DNA of 64,000 bases, from contig JAFEDU010000001.1 of assembly GCA_018241425.1 (NCBI GenBank), positions 496,001 to 560,000 of the forward strand, written 5' to 3'. This document shows, piece by piece, positions 50,691-60,660 of the stretch. Both the position numbers and the translations under genes were made by a program. This DNA is from Pseudomonadota bacterium (lineage in GTDB: Bacteria > Pseudomonadota > Gammaproteobacteria > Steroidobacterales > Steroidobacteraceae). The notes below the pieces were generated by a model. It saw nothing but the letters and a program-made list of their open reading frames with translations. It was not told the origin of the DNA and did no database searches. Position 1 is the first letter of the stretch; each line of letters opens with the position of its first letter.

Positions 50691-51752
50691 CTAGATCCCG
50701 GCCGCCATCGCGGCCGCCTTGGAACCGAAGCCCTCCTGGTTCACGTAGAACGCGATCGTCTTGCGGATCGCGGTGTCCATGTCGGTGGTCGGCTTCCAGC
50801 CGAGGTCGCGGCGGGCCGCCTCGATGTTGGGTACCCGGATCTGGATGTCCTGGTAGTACTTGCCGTAGTACTCGCCGGCGGAGATGTCCACGATCTGCGT
50901 GGCCTTGGCGCTGTCACGCAGCACCGGGAACTCCTGGGCGATGCGGATGGTGCGCTCGGCGAGGTCGCGGACCGAGATGCAGTTGGCGGGGTTGCCGATG
51001 TTGAAGATGCGCCGGCTGGCGCAGCCGTCCTTGTTCTCGAGGATCGTCAGCAGCGCCTCGATGGCATCGTCGATGTAGGTGAACGAGCGCTTCTGGCTGC
51101 CGCCGTCGACCAGCTTGATCGGGCGGCGGTAGAGCACGTTGGAAAGGAACTGCGTGAAGACGCGCGAGCTGCCCTCCTTCGGCTCCTCCACGTTGTCGAG
51201 GTTCGGCCCGATGAAGTTGAAGGGCCGGAACAGGGTGTAGTCGAGATTATCGCGCACGCCGTAGGCGTAGATCACGCGGTCGAGCAGCTGCTTGCTCGCG
51301 GCGTAGATCCAGCGCTGCTTGTTGATCGGCCCGTACACGAGGTTGCTCTTCTCCTCGTCGAGCACCGAGTCGGGCGACATGCCGTAGATCTCGGAGGTCG
51401 AGGGGAAGATCAGGCGCTTGTTGTACTTGACGCAGTGGCGAACGATGTCGATGTTCGCCTCGAAGTCCAGCTCGAACACCCGCAGCGGGTGCGTCACGTA
51501 CTGCGCAGGATTTGCGATCGCCACCAGGGGCACCACCACGTCGCACTTCTTGACGTGATATTCGACCCACTCCTTATTGATGGTGATGTCGCCCTCCACG
51601 AAGTGGAAGCGGTTGTTCTTGGGCAGGTCGCCGAGCTTGTTGTCGGACAGGTCGATCCCGTAAACATCCCAGTCGCGCGAGTTGAGGATCGCGTTGGTGA
51701 GAGCGCTGCCGATGAAGCCGTTGGCGCCCAGGATCATGATTTTCAATGACAT
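50691..51752 (-). CDS. UDP-glucuronate decarboxylase of ArnA C-terminal type (separate gene)
   Basis: A 353-residue SDR enzyme matching the C-terminal half of ArnA. The NAD motif is IMILGANGFIGSALTNAIL, the catalytic Ser/Tyr/Lys set is in FPSTSEIYGM and YAASKQLLDRVIYAYG, and the substrate site includes RPFNFIGPNLDN and SQKRSFTYIDDAIEAL. It oxidises and decarboxylates UDP-glucuronate to UDP-4-keto-pentose, the entry step. Starting at ATG 51752 (SD AAGGA), it is the first gene of the arn run and lies behind a perfect inverted repeat at 51795-51816. Separation from the formyltransferase gene is unlike E. coli. Confidence 0.9.
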   Translation of the reverse strand: MSLKIMILGANGFIGSALTNAILNSRDWDVYGIDLSDNKLGDLPKNNRFHFVEGDITINKEWVEYHVKKCDVVVPLVAIANPAQYVTHPLRVFELDFEANIDIVRHCVKYNKRLIFPSTSEIYGMSPDSVLDEEKSNLVYGPINKQRWIYAASKQLLDRVIYAYGVRDNLDYTLFRPFNFIGPNLDNVEEPKEGSSRVFTQFLSNVLYRRPIKLVDGGSQKRSFTYIDDAIEALLTILENKDGCASRRIFNIGNPANCISVRDLAERTIRIAQEFPVLRDSAKATQIVDISAGEYYGKYYQDIQIRVPNIEAARRDLGWKPTTDMDTAIRKTIAFYVNQEGFGSKAAAMAAGI

Positions 51753-51794
51753 GTCAGTCCTTCCGCGGGGCAGCAAACCGACCCGGCCCGAGGG

Positions 51795-51816
51795 TGTTAA
51801 GCCGGCTATCTTAACA
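51795..51816. promoter_or_regulatory. Perfect inverted repeat upstream of the arn operon
   Basis: TGTTAAG (51795-51801) and CTTAACA (51810-51816) are exact complements around 8 bases and start 43 bases before the first arn gene. The TTAA half-sites recall PmrA/BasR boxes, but their spacing (14 bases start to start) does not match the usual direct repeat. Confidence 0.45.
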
Positions 51817-51834
51817 TTTTCCGGGACTTAGAAG

Positions 51835-51850
51835 GGAGGCGCGACCCTCC
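51835..51850 (-). terminator. Weak hairpin after ybdD
   Basis: GGAGG (51835-51839) and CCTCC (51846-51850) form a 5-bp stem, followed on the minus strand by CTTCT. It lies 25 bases past the ybdD stop and may end the cstA-ybdD transcript. Confidence 0.3.
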
Positions 51851-51875
51851 GGAGCTTTCCCCCTGTGGCGCCGCC

Positions 51876-52055
51876 CTAACAGCAGCGGCTCACGCCGCTC
51901 CAGCGCCTCTCCTGCTCACGGGCGCAGAACTCGCGCCGGCTCAGGGGGGAATCCCTGCCATGGCAGCGCGCGTGATGCGCAAGGTAGCGCTCATAGGCGT
52001 CATCCCCGGAGAGCGCCCGGATCCAGCTCCACACCCGGTGCAGTCGCGCCCTCAT
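51876..52055 (-). CDS. ybdD: YbdD/YjiX-family small protein
   Basis: A 59-residue protein encoded straight after cstA; its ATG overlaps the cstA stop as ATGA (52052-52055). The sequence MRARLHRVWSWIRALSGDD then YERYLAHHARCHGRDSPLSR and REFCAREQERRW ending in Cys-Cys fits the YbdD/YjiX pattern (a Tyr-x2-Tyr helix, a central His/Asp turn, an F-x-R-E-Q/R helix, and the final Cys-Cys). These proteins always accompany CstA/BtsT carbon starvation transporters and are needed for full pyruvate transport in some species; the mechanism is unclear. Confidence 0.85.
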   Translation of the reverse strand: MRARLHRVWSWIRALSGDDAYERYLAHHARCHGRDSPLSRREFCAREQERRWSGVSRCC

Positions 52056-54112
52056 GAGGGGGCTCCGGCGGCCTTGAGCCGCGTCGCCACATAGGGCGCC
52101 TCAGAACTCTCCGGCACGCTCTGGCCACGCAGCCTGCGCAGGCTGATGCGCGCCATGTCGAGGATCACGAACCACAGGATCGCCGTGAACAGCATCGCAA
52201 GGTACGCATCGAGGCGCTGGTTGAAGATCAGCTGCGGTGCGACCTTGGCCCGCTCCGGCGACAGCGAGCCCGCGGCAAGCTTCGCTGCGAGGTCATCGGC
52301 CGCCGCGAACAGCCCGACGTGGACGTCCGGACTCACGATCTTCTGCCACGCCGCGGTCGTGGTCACGATCGCCAGCCACGCAAGCGGCGCGAGCGTCACC
52401 CACACGTAACGCGCGCGTCCTGACTTCACGAGGATCCCGGTGGCGACCGAGAGCGCGATGGCCGCAAGCATCTGGTTGGAGATCCCGAACAGGGGCCAGA
52501 GGATGTTCACCCCGCCATTGGGGTCGATGACACCGACGTAGAGGAAGTATCCCCAGGCTCCCACGATGATGCCGCTCGCCAGCATGACCGACGGGTACCA
52601 CGACGTGCGGCCGAGGGGCTCCCAGGCGCGCCCGAGGAGGTCCTGGACCATGAAGCGGCCGACGCGTGTGCCGGCATCCAGGGTGGCCAGCAGGAACACC
52701 GCCTCGAACATGATGGCGAAGTGATACCACAGCGCAAGGAGGCCCTCCCCGAAGGTGCTGCCGAAGATGCTGGCCATGCCTACCGCGAGCGAGGGCGCCC
52801 CGCCGGTGCGGGCGAACAGCGTCGTCTCGCCCATCGCGTGGGCCAGGTGCTGCATCTGCTCGACCGTAACCGGGAAGCCCCAGGAGGTGATCGTCTGGAC
52901 TGCGGCTTCGGGAGTCGCCCCCACGATGCCGGCGCCGCTGTTGATCGCGAAGAACACGCCCGGGTCGAGCAGCGTGGCCGCGATCAGGGCCATGATGGCG
53001 ACGAAGGACTCGAGCGCCATGCTCCCGTATCCCACGAGGCGTACGTCGCCCTCGTTGGTGATCAGCTTCGGGGTGGTGCCGCTGGCGATCAGCGCATGGA
53101 ACCCGGAGATGGCACCGCAGGCGATGGTGATGAACACGAACGGGAACACCTTGCCGCCAAAGAGCGGGCCGGTGCCGTCCACGAACTGCGTGACGGCCGG
53201 CATCTTGATCATCGGGTGGGCAATCACGACCGCGACGCCAAGCAGGATCACGGTTCCCAGCTTCAGGAAGGTCGACAGGTAGTCCCGGGGCGCCAGGAGC
53301 AGCCACACCGGGAGGATGGCGGCGAGGAACCCGTAGACGATCACGAACCCGGCCAGCGCCAGCCCCGAATAGTCGAACCAGCCACGCAGCCACGGCTGGT
53401 GGTCGATCCAGCCCCCGCCCACCAGCGCGAACAGGATCAGCGCCGCACCGAGGATCGTGCCCTCGAGCACGCGACCGGGGCGCCACAGGCGCAGGTAGAG
53501 GCCCACGAGCACGGCCGCCGGGATGGTGGCCACCACCGTCGAGGTCGCCCAGGGGCTGTGCTTCATGACGTTGACGACGACCAGGCTCAGCACCGCGCAC
53601 AGGATGACCATGATGAGCAGCGTGCCTACCAGGGCCGCCATCCCACCGACGGGGCCGAACTCGTCGCGCGCCATCTGGCCGAGGCTGCGGCCATTGCGGC
53701 GCGTGGACAGGAGCAGCACCACCATGTCCTGCACGCAGCCGCCGAAGACCGCGCCGACGAGGATCCACAGCGTCCCGGGCAGGTAGCCGAACTGGGACGC
53801 GAGCGTCGGCCCCACGAGTGGCCCGGGACCTGCGATGGCGGCGAAGTGGTGTCCGAACACGATCGCGCGGTGCGTGGGCACGAAGTCGCGCCCGTTGTTC
53901 AGGCGTTCTGCGGGCGTTGCCCGCGTCGGGTCGACGCCTAAGACGCGGCTCGCAATCCAGGCCGCGTAGATGCGGTAGCCGAGCAGGTAGATGCACACGG
54001 CCGCCGTGATGATCCACAGGGCGTTGATGGGCTCGTTACGATGGAGCGCGATGCCGCCCACGGCGAAGGCGCCGACGAGCGCGAGCACGACCCCCAACAG
54101 TTTCTTCAGCAT
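52052..54112 (-). CDS. cstA: Carbon starvation protein A (peptide / pyruvate transporter)
   Basis: A 686-residue inner membrane transporter with about 16-18 hydrophobic segments (E. coli CstA 701). Typical text is YRIYAAWIASRVLGVDPTRA, FGHHFAAIAGPGPLVGPTLA, RNGRSLGQMARDEFGPVGG and ISGFHALIASGTTPKLI. CstA imports peptides or pyruvate when carbon is scarce. ATG 54112 is used. It is followed by ybdD with an ATGA overlap, and preceded on the same strand by hutF (35 bases upstream). Confidence 0.95.
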   Translation of the reverse strand: MLKKLLGVVLALVGAFAVGGIALHRNEPINALWIITAAVCIYLLGYRIYAAWIASRVLGVDPTRATPAERLNNGRDFVPTHRAIVFGHHFAAIAGPGPLVGPTLASQFGYLPGTLWILVGAVFGGCVQDMVVLLLSTRRNGRSLGQMARDEFGPVGGMAALVGTLLIMVILCAVLSLVVVNVMKHSPWATSTVVATIPAAVLVGLYLRLWRPGRVLEGTILGAALILFALVGGGWIDHQPWLRGWFDYSGLALAGFVIVYGFLAAILPVWLLLAPRDYLSTFLKLGTVILLGVAVVIAHPMIKMPAVTQFVDGTGPLFGGKVFPFVFITIACGAISGFHALIASGTTPKLITNEGDVRLVGYGSMALESFVAIMALIAATLLDPGVFFAINSGAGIVGATPEAAVQTITSWGFPVTVEQMQHLAHAMGETTLFARTGGAPSLAVGMASIFGSTFGEGLLALWYHFAIMFEAVFLLATLDAGTRVGRFMVQDLLGRAWEPLGRTSWYPSVMLASGIIVGAWGYFLYVGVIDPNGGVNILWPLFGISNQMLAAIALSVATGILVKSGRARYVWVTLAPLAWLAIVTTTAAWQKIVSPDVHVGLFAAADDLAAKLAAGSLSPERAKVAPQLIFNQRLDAYLAMLFTAILWFVILDMARISLRRLRGQSVPESSEAPYVATRLKAAGAPS

Positions 54113-54147
54113 CGCTCCCCTCCTCCAATCCGCATAAGCGCCTGCCG

Positions 54148-55515
54148 TCAGTCGAGCAAGCGGCGCATGGCGCGGGCGTAGCGCGGCTCGAGCGTACCGC
54201 GCGCACGGTGGCGGCCGCCGCTGACCACGCGCTCACCGGCGCGCCACACCGTATCGACCGCCGCCCGTCCGCCGCAGAAGATCCAGCTATCGAGGATCTC
54301 GTCCTCGCGTCGGGCGATCAGCGCTGGATCCTGCAGGTTCAGCGTCACCAGATCCAGCCATGCGCCGACGTTCAGCCCGCGCGGCTCGCCCTGCGCACCG
54401 GCCAGTGCCTGGCCCCCGCCGGCGAGGGCCGACTCGAACAAGGTCCGTCCGGTGGAGGCGCCCCCGCCGCTGGCCAGGACGTTCCGTGCCCGCAGCGCCA
54501 GGCGCTGTGAATACTCGAGCAGGCGCAGTTCCTCCGCCGCATCGAGGCGCACGTTGGAATCGCTGCCGACCCCCCAGCGCCCCCCGAGCTGCTGGAACTG
54601 CGCGGCCGGGAAGATGCCGTCCCCCAGGCTCGCCTCCGTCATCGGGCACAGCCCGACGACGGCACCGCTGCCTGCGATCGCCGCGACTTCGGTGTCCGTG
54701 GCCTGGGTCGCGTGGACGAGGCACCAGCGCGCATCCACCGCGGCGTTCTCCATGAGCCATTCGAGCGGTCGCCGCCCGCTCCAGGCCACGCAGTCCTCGA
54801 CCTCCCTGACCTGCTCGGCGATATGGATGTGGATCGGGCCCAAGCGCGCCAGTGGCACGATCTGCGCGAGCTCGGCCGGGGTCACGGCCCGCAGGCTGTG
54901 CGGGGCGATGCCCACCGACCCGCCCGGCACTGCCCTGACGGCGAGGCGGCTGTCCTCGAGCAGGCGGGCGTAGCTTGCCGGGTCGTTGAGGAAGCGCCGC
55001 TGCCGCGGCGTCGCGTCCGCACCGCCGAAGCCGCCATGGGCATAGAACACCGGCAGCAGCGTGAGCCCGATGCCCGTCGCCGCAGCCGCGGCGGCAATTC
55101 GGGTCGCGAGCTCGCCGGTGCGCGCGAACGGCACGCCGTCCCGGTCGTGGTGCAGGTAGTGGAATTCGCCCACGTGCGTGAAGCCCGCCTCGAGCATCTC
55201 GGCATAGGCCAGCGCCGTCACGGCCTCCAGGTCGTCCGGATCCATGCGCTCGACGAACCGGTACATGAGCTCGCGCCAGCTCCAGAAGGAGTCGGCACCC
55301 TCGCCGCGGCGCTCGGTCAGCCCGGCCAGGCCCCGCTGGAAGGCGTGGCTGTGGAGGTTCGGGAGTCCCGGCAGGCCGACGGCGTGCCGTTCGTCGGACG
55401 GCTGGGGCACGGCGCCGACTTTGAGGGTATCGATGCGGCCGTCGCGGCTGGTGATGCGCACCTCGCGTGCCCAGCCCTGCGGCAGCAGGAGCGACTCGAT
55501 CCACAGACTCGCCAT
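54148..55515 (-). CDS. hutF: Formimidoylglutamate deiminase
   Basis: A 455-residue amidohydrolase that converts N-formimidoyl-glutamate to N-formyl-glutamate and ammonia. Metal ligands appear in LPNLHSHAFQRGLAGL (H-x-H), HIHIAEQVREVEDC, and GVGSDSNVRLDAAEELRLLE (Asp). ATG 55515 gives the same N-terminal length as other HutF proteins (MASLWIESLLLPQGWA); an upstream ATG at 55524 would add three residues. HutF with the divergent hutG defines the five-step histidine pathway. The other hut genes are not in the window. Confidence 0.93.
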   Translation of the reverse strand: MASLWIESLLLPQGWAREVRITSRDGRIDTLKVGAVPQPSDERHAVGLPGLPNLHSHAFQRGLAGLTERRGEGADSFWSWRELMYRFVERMDPDDLEAVTALAYAEMLEAGFTHVGEFHYLHHDRDGVPFARTGELATRIAAAAAATGIGLTLLPVFYAHGGFGGADATPRQRRFLNDPASYARLLEDSRLAVRAVPGGSVGIAPHSLRAVTPAELAQIVPLARLGPIHIHIAEQVREVEDCVAWSGRRPLEWLMENAAVDARWCLVHATQATDTEVAAIAGSGAVVGLCPMTEASLGDGIFPAAQFQQLGGRWGVGSDSNVRLDAAEELRLLEYSQRLALRARNVLASGGGASTGRTLFESALAGGGQALAGAQGEPRGLNVGAWLDLVTLNLQDPALIARREDEILDSWIFCGGRAAVDTVWRAGERVVSGGRHRARGTLEPRYARAMRRLLD

Positions 55516-55578
55516 GGCTTCCATTATTGATGATTGGCAGAATCGGCGCAGCCCTGGCGCGGGAGTTGAGAGGAGAGG

Positions 55579-56389
55579 ATGAAGCCGGACCCCCTGCCCC
55601 CCTGGCTCACGGTGCGCACCGGGAGCGCGCCGCTCGTCCTATGCATGCCGCATACCGGGACCGAACTTCCCGGCGAGCTCGCCGCGGCCTATGTCTCGGC
55701 GTGGCTGGCGCAGCGGGATACCGACTGGCACATCGAGCGGCTGTACGAGTTCGCCGCCGGGCTCGATGCCACGATCGTCCGCACGGGGATCTCGCGCTCG
55801 GTCATCGACCCGAACCGGGATCCCTCGGGCGCCTCGCTCTATCCGGGCCAGGCCACCACCGAGCTGTGCCCGACCACGACATTCGATGGTGAGCCCCTGT
55901 ACCACCCTGACCGGCTGCCCGATGCGCGCGAGATTGCACGGCGTACGCAGGCCTACTTCGAGCCCTATCACGCCGCCATCCGCGGCAACATCGAGCGCCT
56001 GCGCGCACGCTGGCCGCGCGTGGTGGTCTACGACTGCCATTCGATCCGGTCGCAGATCCCGCGCCTGTTCGAGGGCGTGCTGCCGAACTTCAACATCGGG
56101 ACGTTCTCCGGCGCGAGCTGCGATGCCGCCCTCACCCAGGCGGTGGAAGGGGCGTGCGACGGCGCAAACTACACGCGCACCACCAACGGCCGCTTCAAGG
56201 GCGGGTACACCACGCGCCACTACGGGCGGCCGGCTGCGGGGGTCCATGCGCTGCAGATGGAGCTCGCCTGCCGGGGTTACCTGCGCGAACCGGTCGGGCC
56301 GGTCGATGCCGGCAACTGGCCCGTGGCCTGGGATGCAGGCTATGCGGGGCCGTTGCGCGCCGTGCTCGGCAGGATCCTCGAGGCCTGCC

Positions 56390-56406
<17 letters not shown>
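55579..56406 (+). CDS. hutG: N-formylglutamate deformylase
   Basis: A 275-residue amidohydrolase of the FGase family (about 270) that releases formate from N-formyl-L-glutamate, the last step of histidine breakdown by this route. Family text is LVLCMPHTGTELPGEL, RDTDWHIERLYEFAAGL, VIDPNRDPSGASLYPG and VVVYDCHSIRSQIPRLF, with His and Asp residues likely binding zinc. A strong ribosome-binding site (GAGGAGAGG) sits directly before ATG 55579. Its last 17 bases overlap the end of the convergent murJ. Confidence 0.94.
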
Positions 56407-58024
<1,618 letters not shown>

Positions 58025-58074
58025 GGGGCCGCCAAGCTACCATCCGGCCGCGCCGGGCGCGAGTGACTACTTCT

Positions 58075-60621
58075 TCAATGGCTGCGCCAGGTCGCCGTGA
58101 GGCCGACCGTGCGCGGCCGGAACGTGTACGCGTTCTGCTGCGGGGTGTACGTGCCGTCGGTCTGGCCGAGCGAGTAGTTGGTGACGGTATGGGTGTCGAA
58201 CAGGTTGTCGCAGAACAGCGCGAGCTGCCAGTCTCCCAGGCTCACGCCGGCGCGCGCCTGCGTGAAGCTGGTCGAAGGCAGCGTGTAGGAATAGCCGTAG
58301 TTGTACTGCGCATCGTTATGCGGATCCTGCACCGCTGCCAGCCACGGGTTGCGCGCCTCGTACTCCCAGTCGCCCCGCACGAACGCATCGTGCTGCCCGA
58401 GGTGGAAGTTGTACTGCACGCCGAGCGCCACCGTGAACGGTGAATTCGTGCCCGGTGAGTAGTTGATGGCGGCCTGCCCGGAAATCGCGTTGCCGTTGCT
58501 TGCCAGGCACGGCACCTGCGAGGCGCCCTGCTGGCAGCCCGCGGGGTCGTCCTTGCTGTACCGGGCACTGGTGTAGCCGGTGGCGAGGTCGATGTCGAAG
58601 GCGCCGAGCTTGGCTTCCGCCTGGATGTCACCGCCCCAGGCCACCGCGGTGCCCAGGTTGTCGGTGAACTGCAGTCCACAGCCGCCTGCCACGTAGAGGC
58701 TCTGCTGGATATCGTTCCACTTGATGTAGTAGATGCTGGTTGCGATCTTCAGCCAGTCACCGAAGGCGTTCTTCGAACCCACCTCGAAGTTCTGCGTGGA
58801 GTCGGACTTGTAAGTCAGCGGCGCGCCATTGGGGTAGCCGGCGGCGGCGAGGTCGGCATTGCAATAGGACGGCAGCGGGGCATTTCCGCCACCCACCCGG
58901 AAGCCCTTGGCGTAGCTGAGGTAGTACAGGTCCTTCGGGTCGACCTGGAATGACAGCGTCGCCTTGGGCGTGTTGGGCGTCTCCTTCTCGTTGGCCTGTG
59001 CCGGCCCCGGGCCGTAGTTCTCGTAGCCGTCAGCGTAGTGATTCATCGAGAACGAGGTATGGGCGACCCGTTCACCCACCGTCAGCTTCATCCAGTCGGT
59101 GAAGGCGTAGCCAACCTCACCGTAGGCGGCGATCTGGCGATCGAATGTGGTGTTGCTGTTGTAATAGATGTCACAGGCAGGGATGGAGGGGTAGCCGGCA
59201 TTCGTCGGGCAGGAGTAGTAGGTGTCCCCGTAGAACTGCGCGGGGGTGATGCCGTACAGGTAGGTGAACACCTGGTCGATATTGGTCGACTGCAGCTCCT
59301 CGATGCTGCCCTCCTTGGCGAGCTGCCAGAAGACCCCGGCGGTCCAGCTCCAGCGCGACGCCGAGTCATTTGACTGGAGCCGGATCTCACCCACGTAGCT
59401 CTGCTGGGTATTGGTCATCCTGTTGGGCGTCTGCAGGCCCGCGAGTGCAGCCGGCAGGTGGATGCCGTTGGAATCGATGAGCGGAAACCAGGAGCAGCTG
59501 GTTGCGTCCTGGTCCGCGGAGCACTTCGGCGGCTGGGGCAGCTCGTTGCCGTTCACATCGTAGAAGTTGGAGGGGAGCGTCTGCCAGTAGCTGAGGTCGT
59601 AGACCGTGCCCTGGTAGGCGGTGATCTGCTTGCGGTCGAAGTAGGAGGCATTCGCGATCAGCTGGGTCGGCCCCAGGTCCCACTGCAGCTTCAGCGCGCC
59701 GATCCAGTACCGGTCCGGCCCGCCGACGCGCTCCGGCGTCGCGGTGTTGAACTGGCCCTCCCCGGGGTTCGAGTACGCCGGCCAGTAGGTCGAGTCGTCA
59801 TGCGTGTCCTGGCGCTGGTACAGGAAGCTCGGTGTGACCGTCACGCTGTTCGACGGCTGCCAGGCGGCCGCCAGGCGCGCCACGACGGTATTCGAGTAGT
59901 TGATGTTGTGGTTGAGCGTCGCGCCGGTCGAGTCGTCGACGCGATTGATCCAGCCACCGCTGTACCGGTACCAGATACTGGCGCGCACGCCGAGCGTGCC
60001 GTCGATCAGCGGCTGGCCGCGGGCGATGCCAAACTCGCCACTGGGCTGCCCGTACTGGGTGTACGAGAGCTCGCTGCGCACATAAGTGTCGGCCGTGGTG
60101 GTGCTCGGCTGGGTCAGAATGTAGCGCACCGCGCCGCCCTCAGCGCCGGCACCGAACAGCGTGCCCTGGGGCCCGCGCAGCACCTCGACGCGCTGCAGGT
60201 CGAAGGTCTTGGGCAGCGTGTCGTCCGGGTTGAAGCCGACCGAACGCATCTGGATGGGCGTGTCGTCGATGTAGATGCCGGTCGTGCCGGCACCGCCGGA
60301 GGAGGAAATGCCGCGGATGGAGATGGCGTTGGTGCCGGAGGTGTCGATGTTGACGCCGGGGGTGAACCGCGCCACGTCCTGGAAGTCCTTGATGCCCAGC
60401 TGGTCCATCGAGTCCTGGGTCAGCGCCGTGACGCTGATCGGGACCTTGCTCAGGGACTCCTCGCGCCGCGTGGCCGTGACCACGACTTCCTGCAGGCCGG
60501 GGCCGCGTTCGGTGGTACTGCCGGTTTCAGCGGGGACCGTCTGTTCGTCGGCCGCCGCCCACCAGGGGAGCGCGGCCAGCACGAGGCCACCGAGAATGAA
60601 TTTGCTGATCGAGCTGTTCAT
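58075..60621 (-). CDS. TonB-dependent outer membrane receptor
   Basis: An 848-residue receptor. A signal peptide ends at about residue 24 (PWWAAA), followed by a short lead, the plug domain from about residue 45 (LQEVVVTATRREESLSKVPI, TPGVNIDTSGTNAISIRGIS and RVEVLRGPQGTLFGAGAEGG) and a beta-barrel to the end. The N-terminal LQEVVVTATRREE is the TonB box/plug pattern of CirA/FecA-like receptors with no N-terminal signalling domain. The last residues are TATWRSH, so the usual terminal aromatic residue is replaced by His. It is the last gene of a four-gene cassette, 39 bases after the ABC ATPase, pointing to uptake of a specific large or scarce compound. The ligand is unknown. Confidence 0.9.
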   Translation of the reverse strand: MNSSISKFILGGLVLAALPWWAAADEQTVPAETGSTTERGPGLQEVVVTATRREESLSKVPISVTALTQDSMDQLGIKDFQDVARFTPGVNIDTSGTNAISIRGISSSGGAGTTGIYIDDTPIQMRSVGFNPDDTLPKTFDLQRVEVLRGPQGTLFGAGAEGGAVRYILTQPSTTTADTYVRSELSYTQYGQPSGEFGIARGQPLIDGTLGVRASIWYRYSGGWINRVDDSTGATLNHNINYSNTVVARLAAAWQPSNSVTVTPSFLYQRQDTHDDSTYWPAYSNPGEGQFNTATPERVGGPDRYWIGALKLQWDLGPTQLIANASYFDRKQITAYQGTVYDLSYWQTLPSNFYDVNGNELPQPPKCSADQDATSCSWFPLIDSNGIHLPAALAGLQTPNRMTNTQQSYVGEIRLQSNDSASRWSWTAGVFWQLAKEGSIEELQSTNIDQVFTYLYGITPAQFYGDTYYSCPTNAGYPSIPACDIYYNSNTTFDRQIAAYGEVGYAFTDWMKLTVGERVAHTSFSMNHYADGYENYGPGPAQANEKETPNTPKATLSFQVDPKDLYYLSYAKGFRVGGGNAPLPSYCNADLAAAGYPNGAPLTYKSDSTQNFEVGSKNAFGDWLKIATSIYYIKWNDIQQSLYVAGGCGLQFTDNLGTAVAWGGDIQAEAKLGAFDIDLATGYTSARYSKDDPAGCQQGASQVPCLASNGNAISGQAAINYSPGTNSPFTVALGVQYNFHLGQHDAFVRGDWEYEARNPWLAAVQDPHNDAQYNYGYSYTLPSTSFTQARAGVSLGDWQLALFCDNLFDTHTVTNYSLGQTDGTYTPQQNAYTFRPRTVGLTATWRSH

Positions 60622-60660
60622 AGACCCACCCCTACCCCGAAATTCGATTTGTCAGCGTTC

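Noticed and set aside
51795..51816. Classical PmrA/BasR direct-repeat box before arn
   Set aside because: Half-sites are 14 bases apart and inverted; the known box has direct repeats about 11 bases apart. Kept as a generic inverted repeat.
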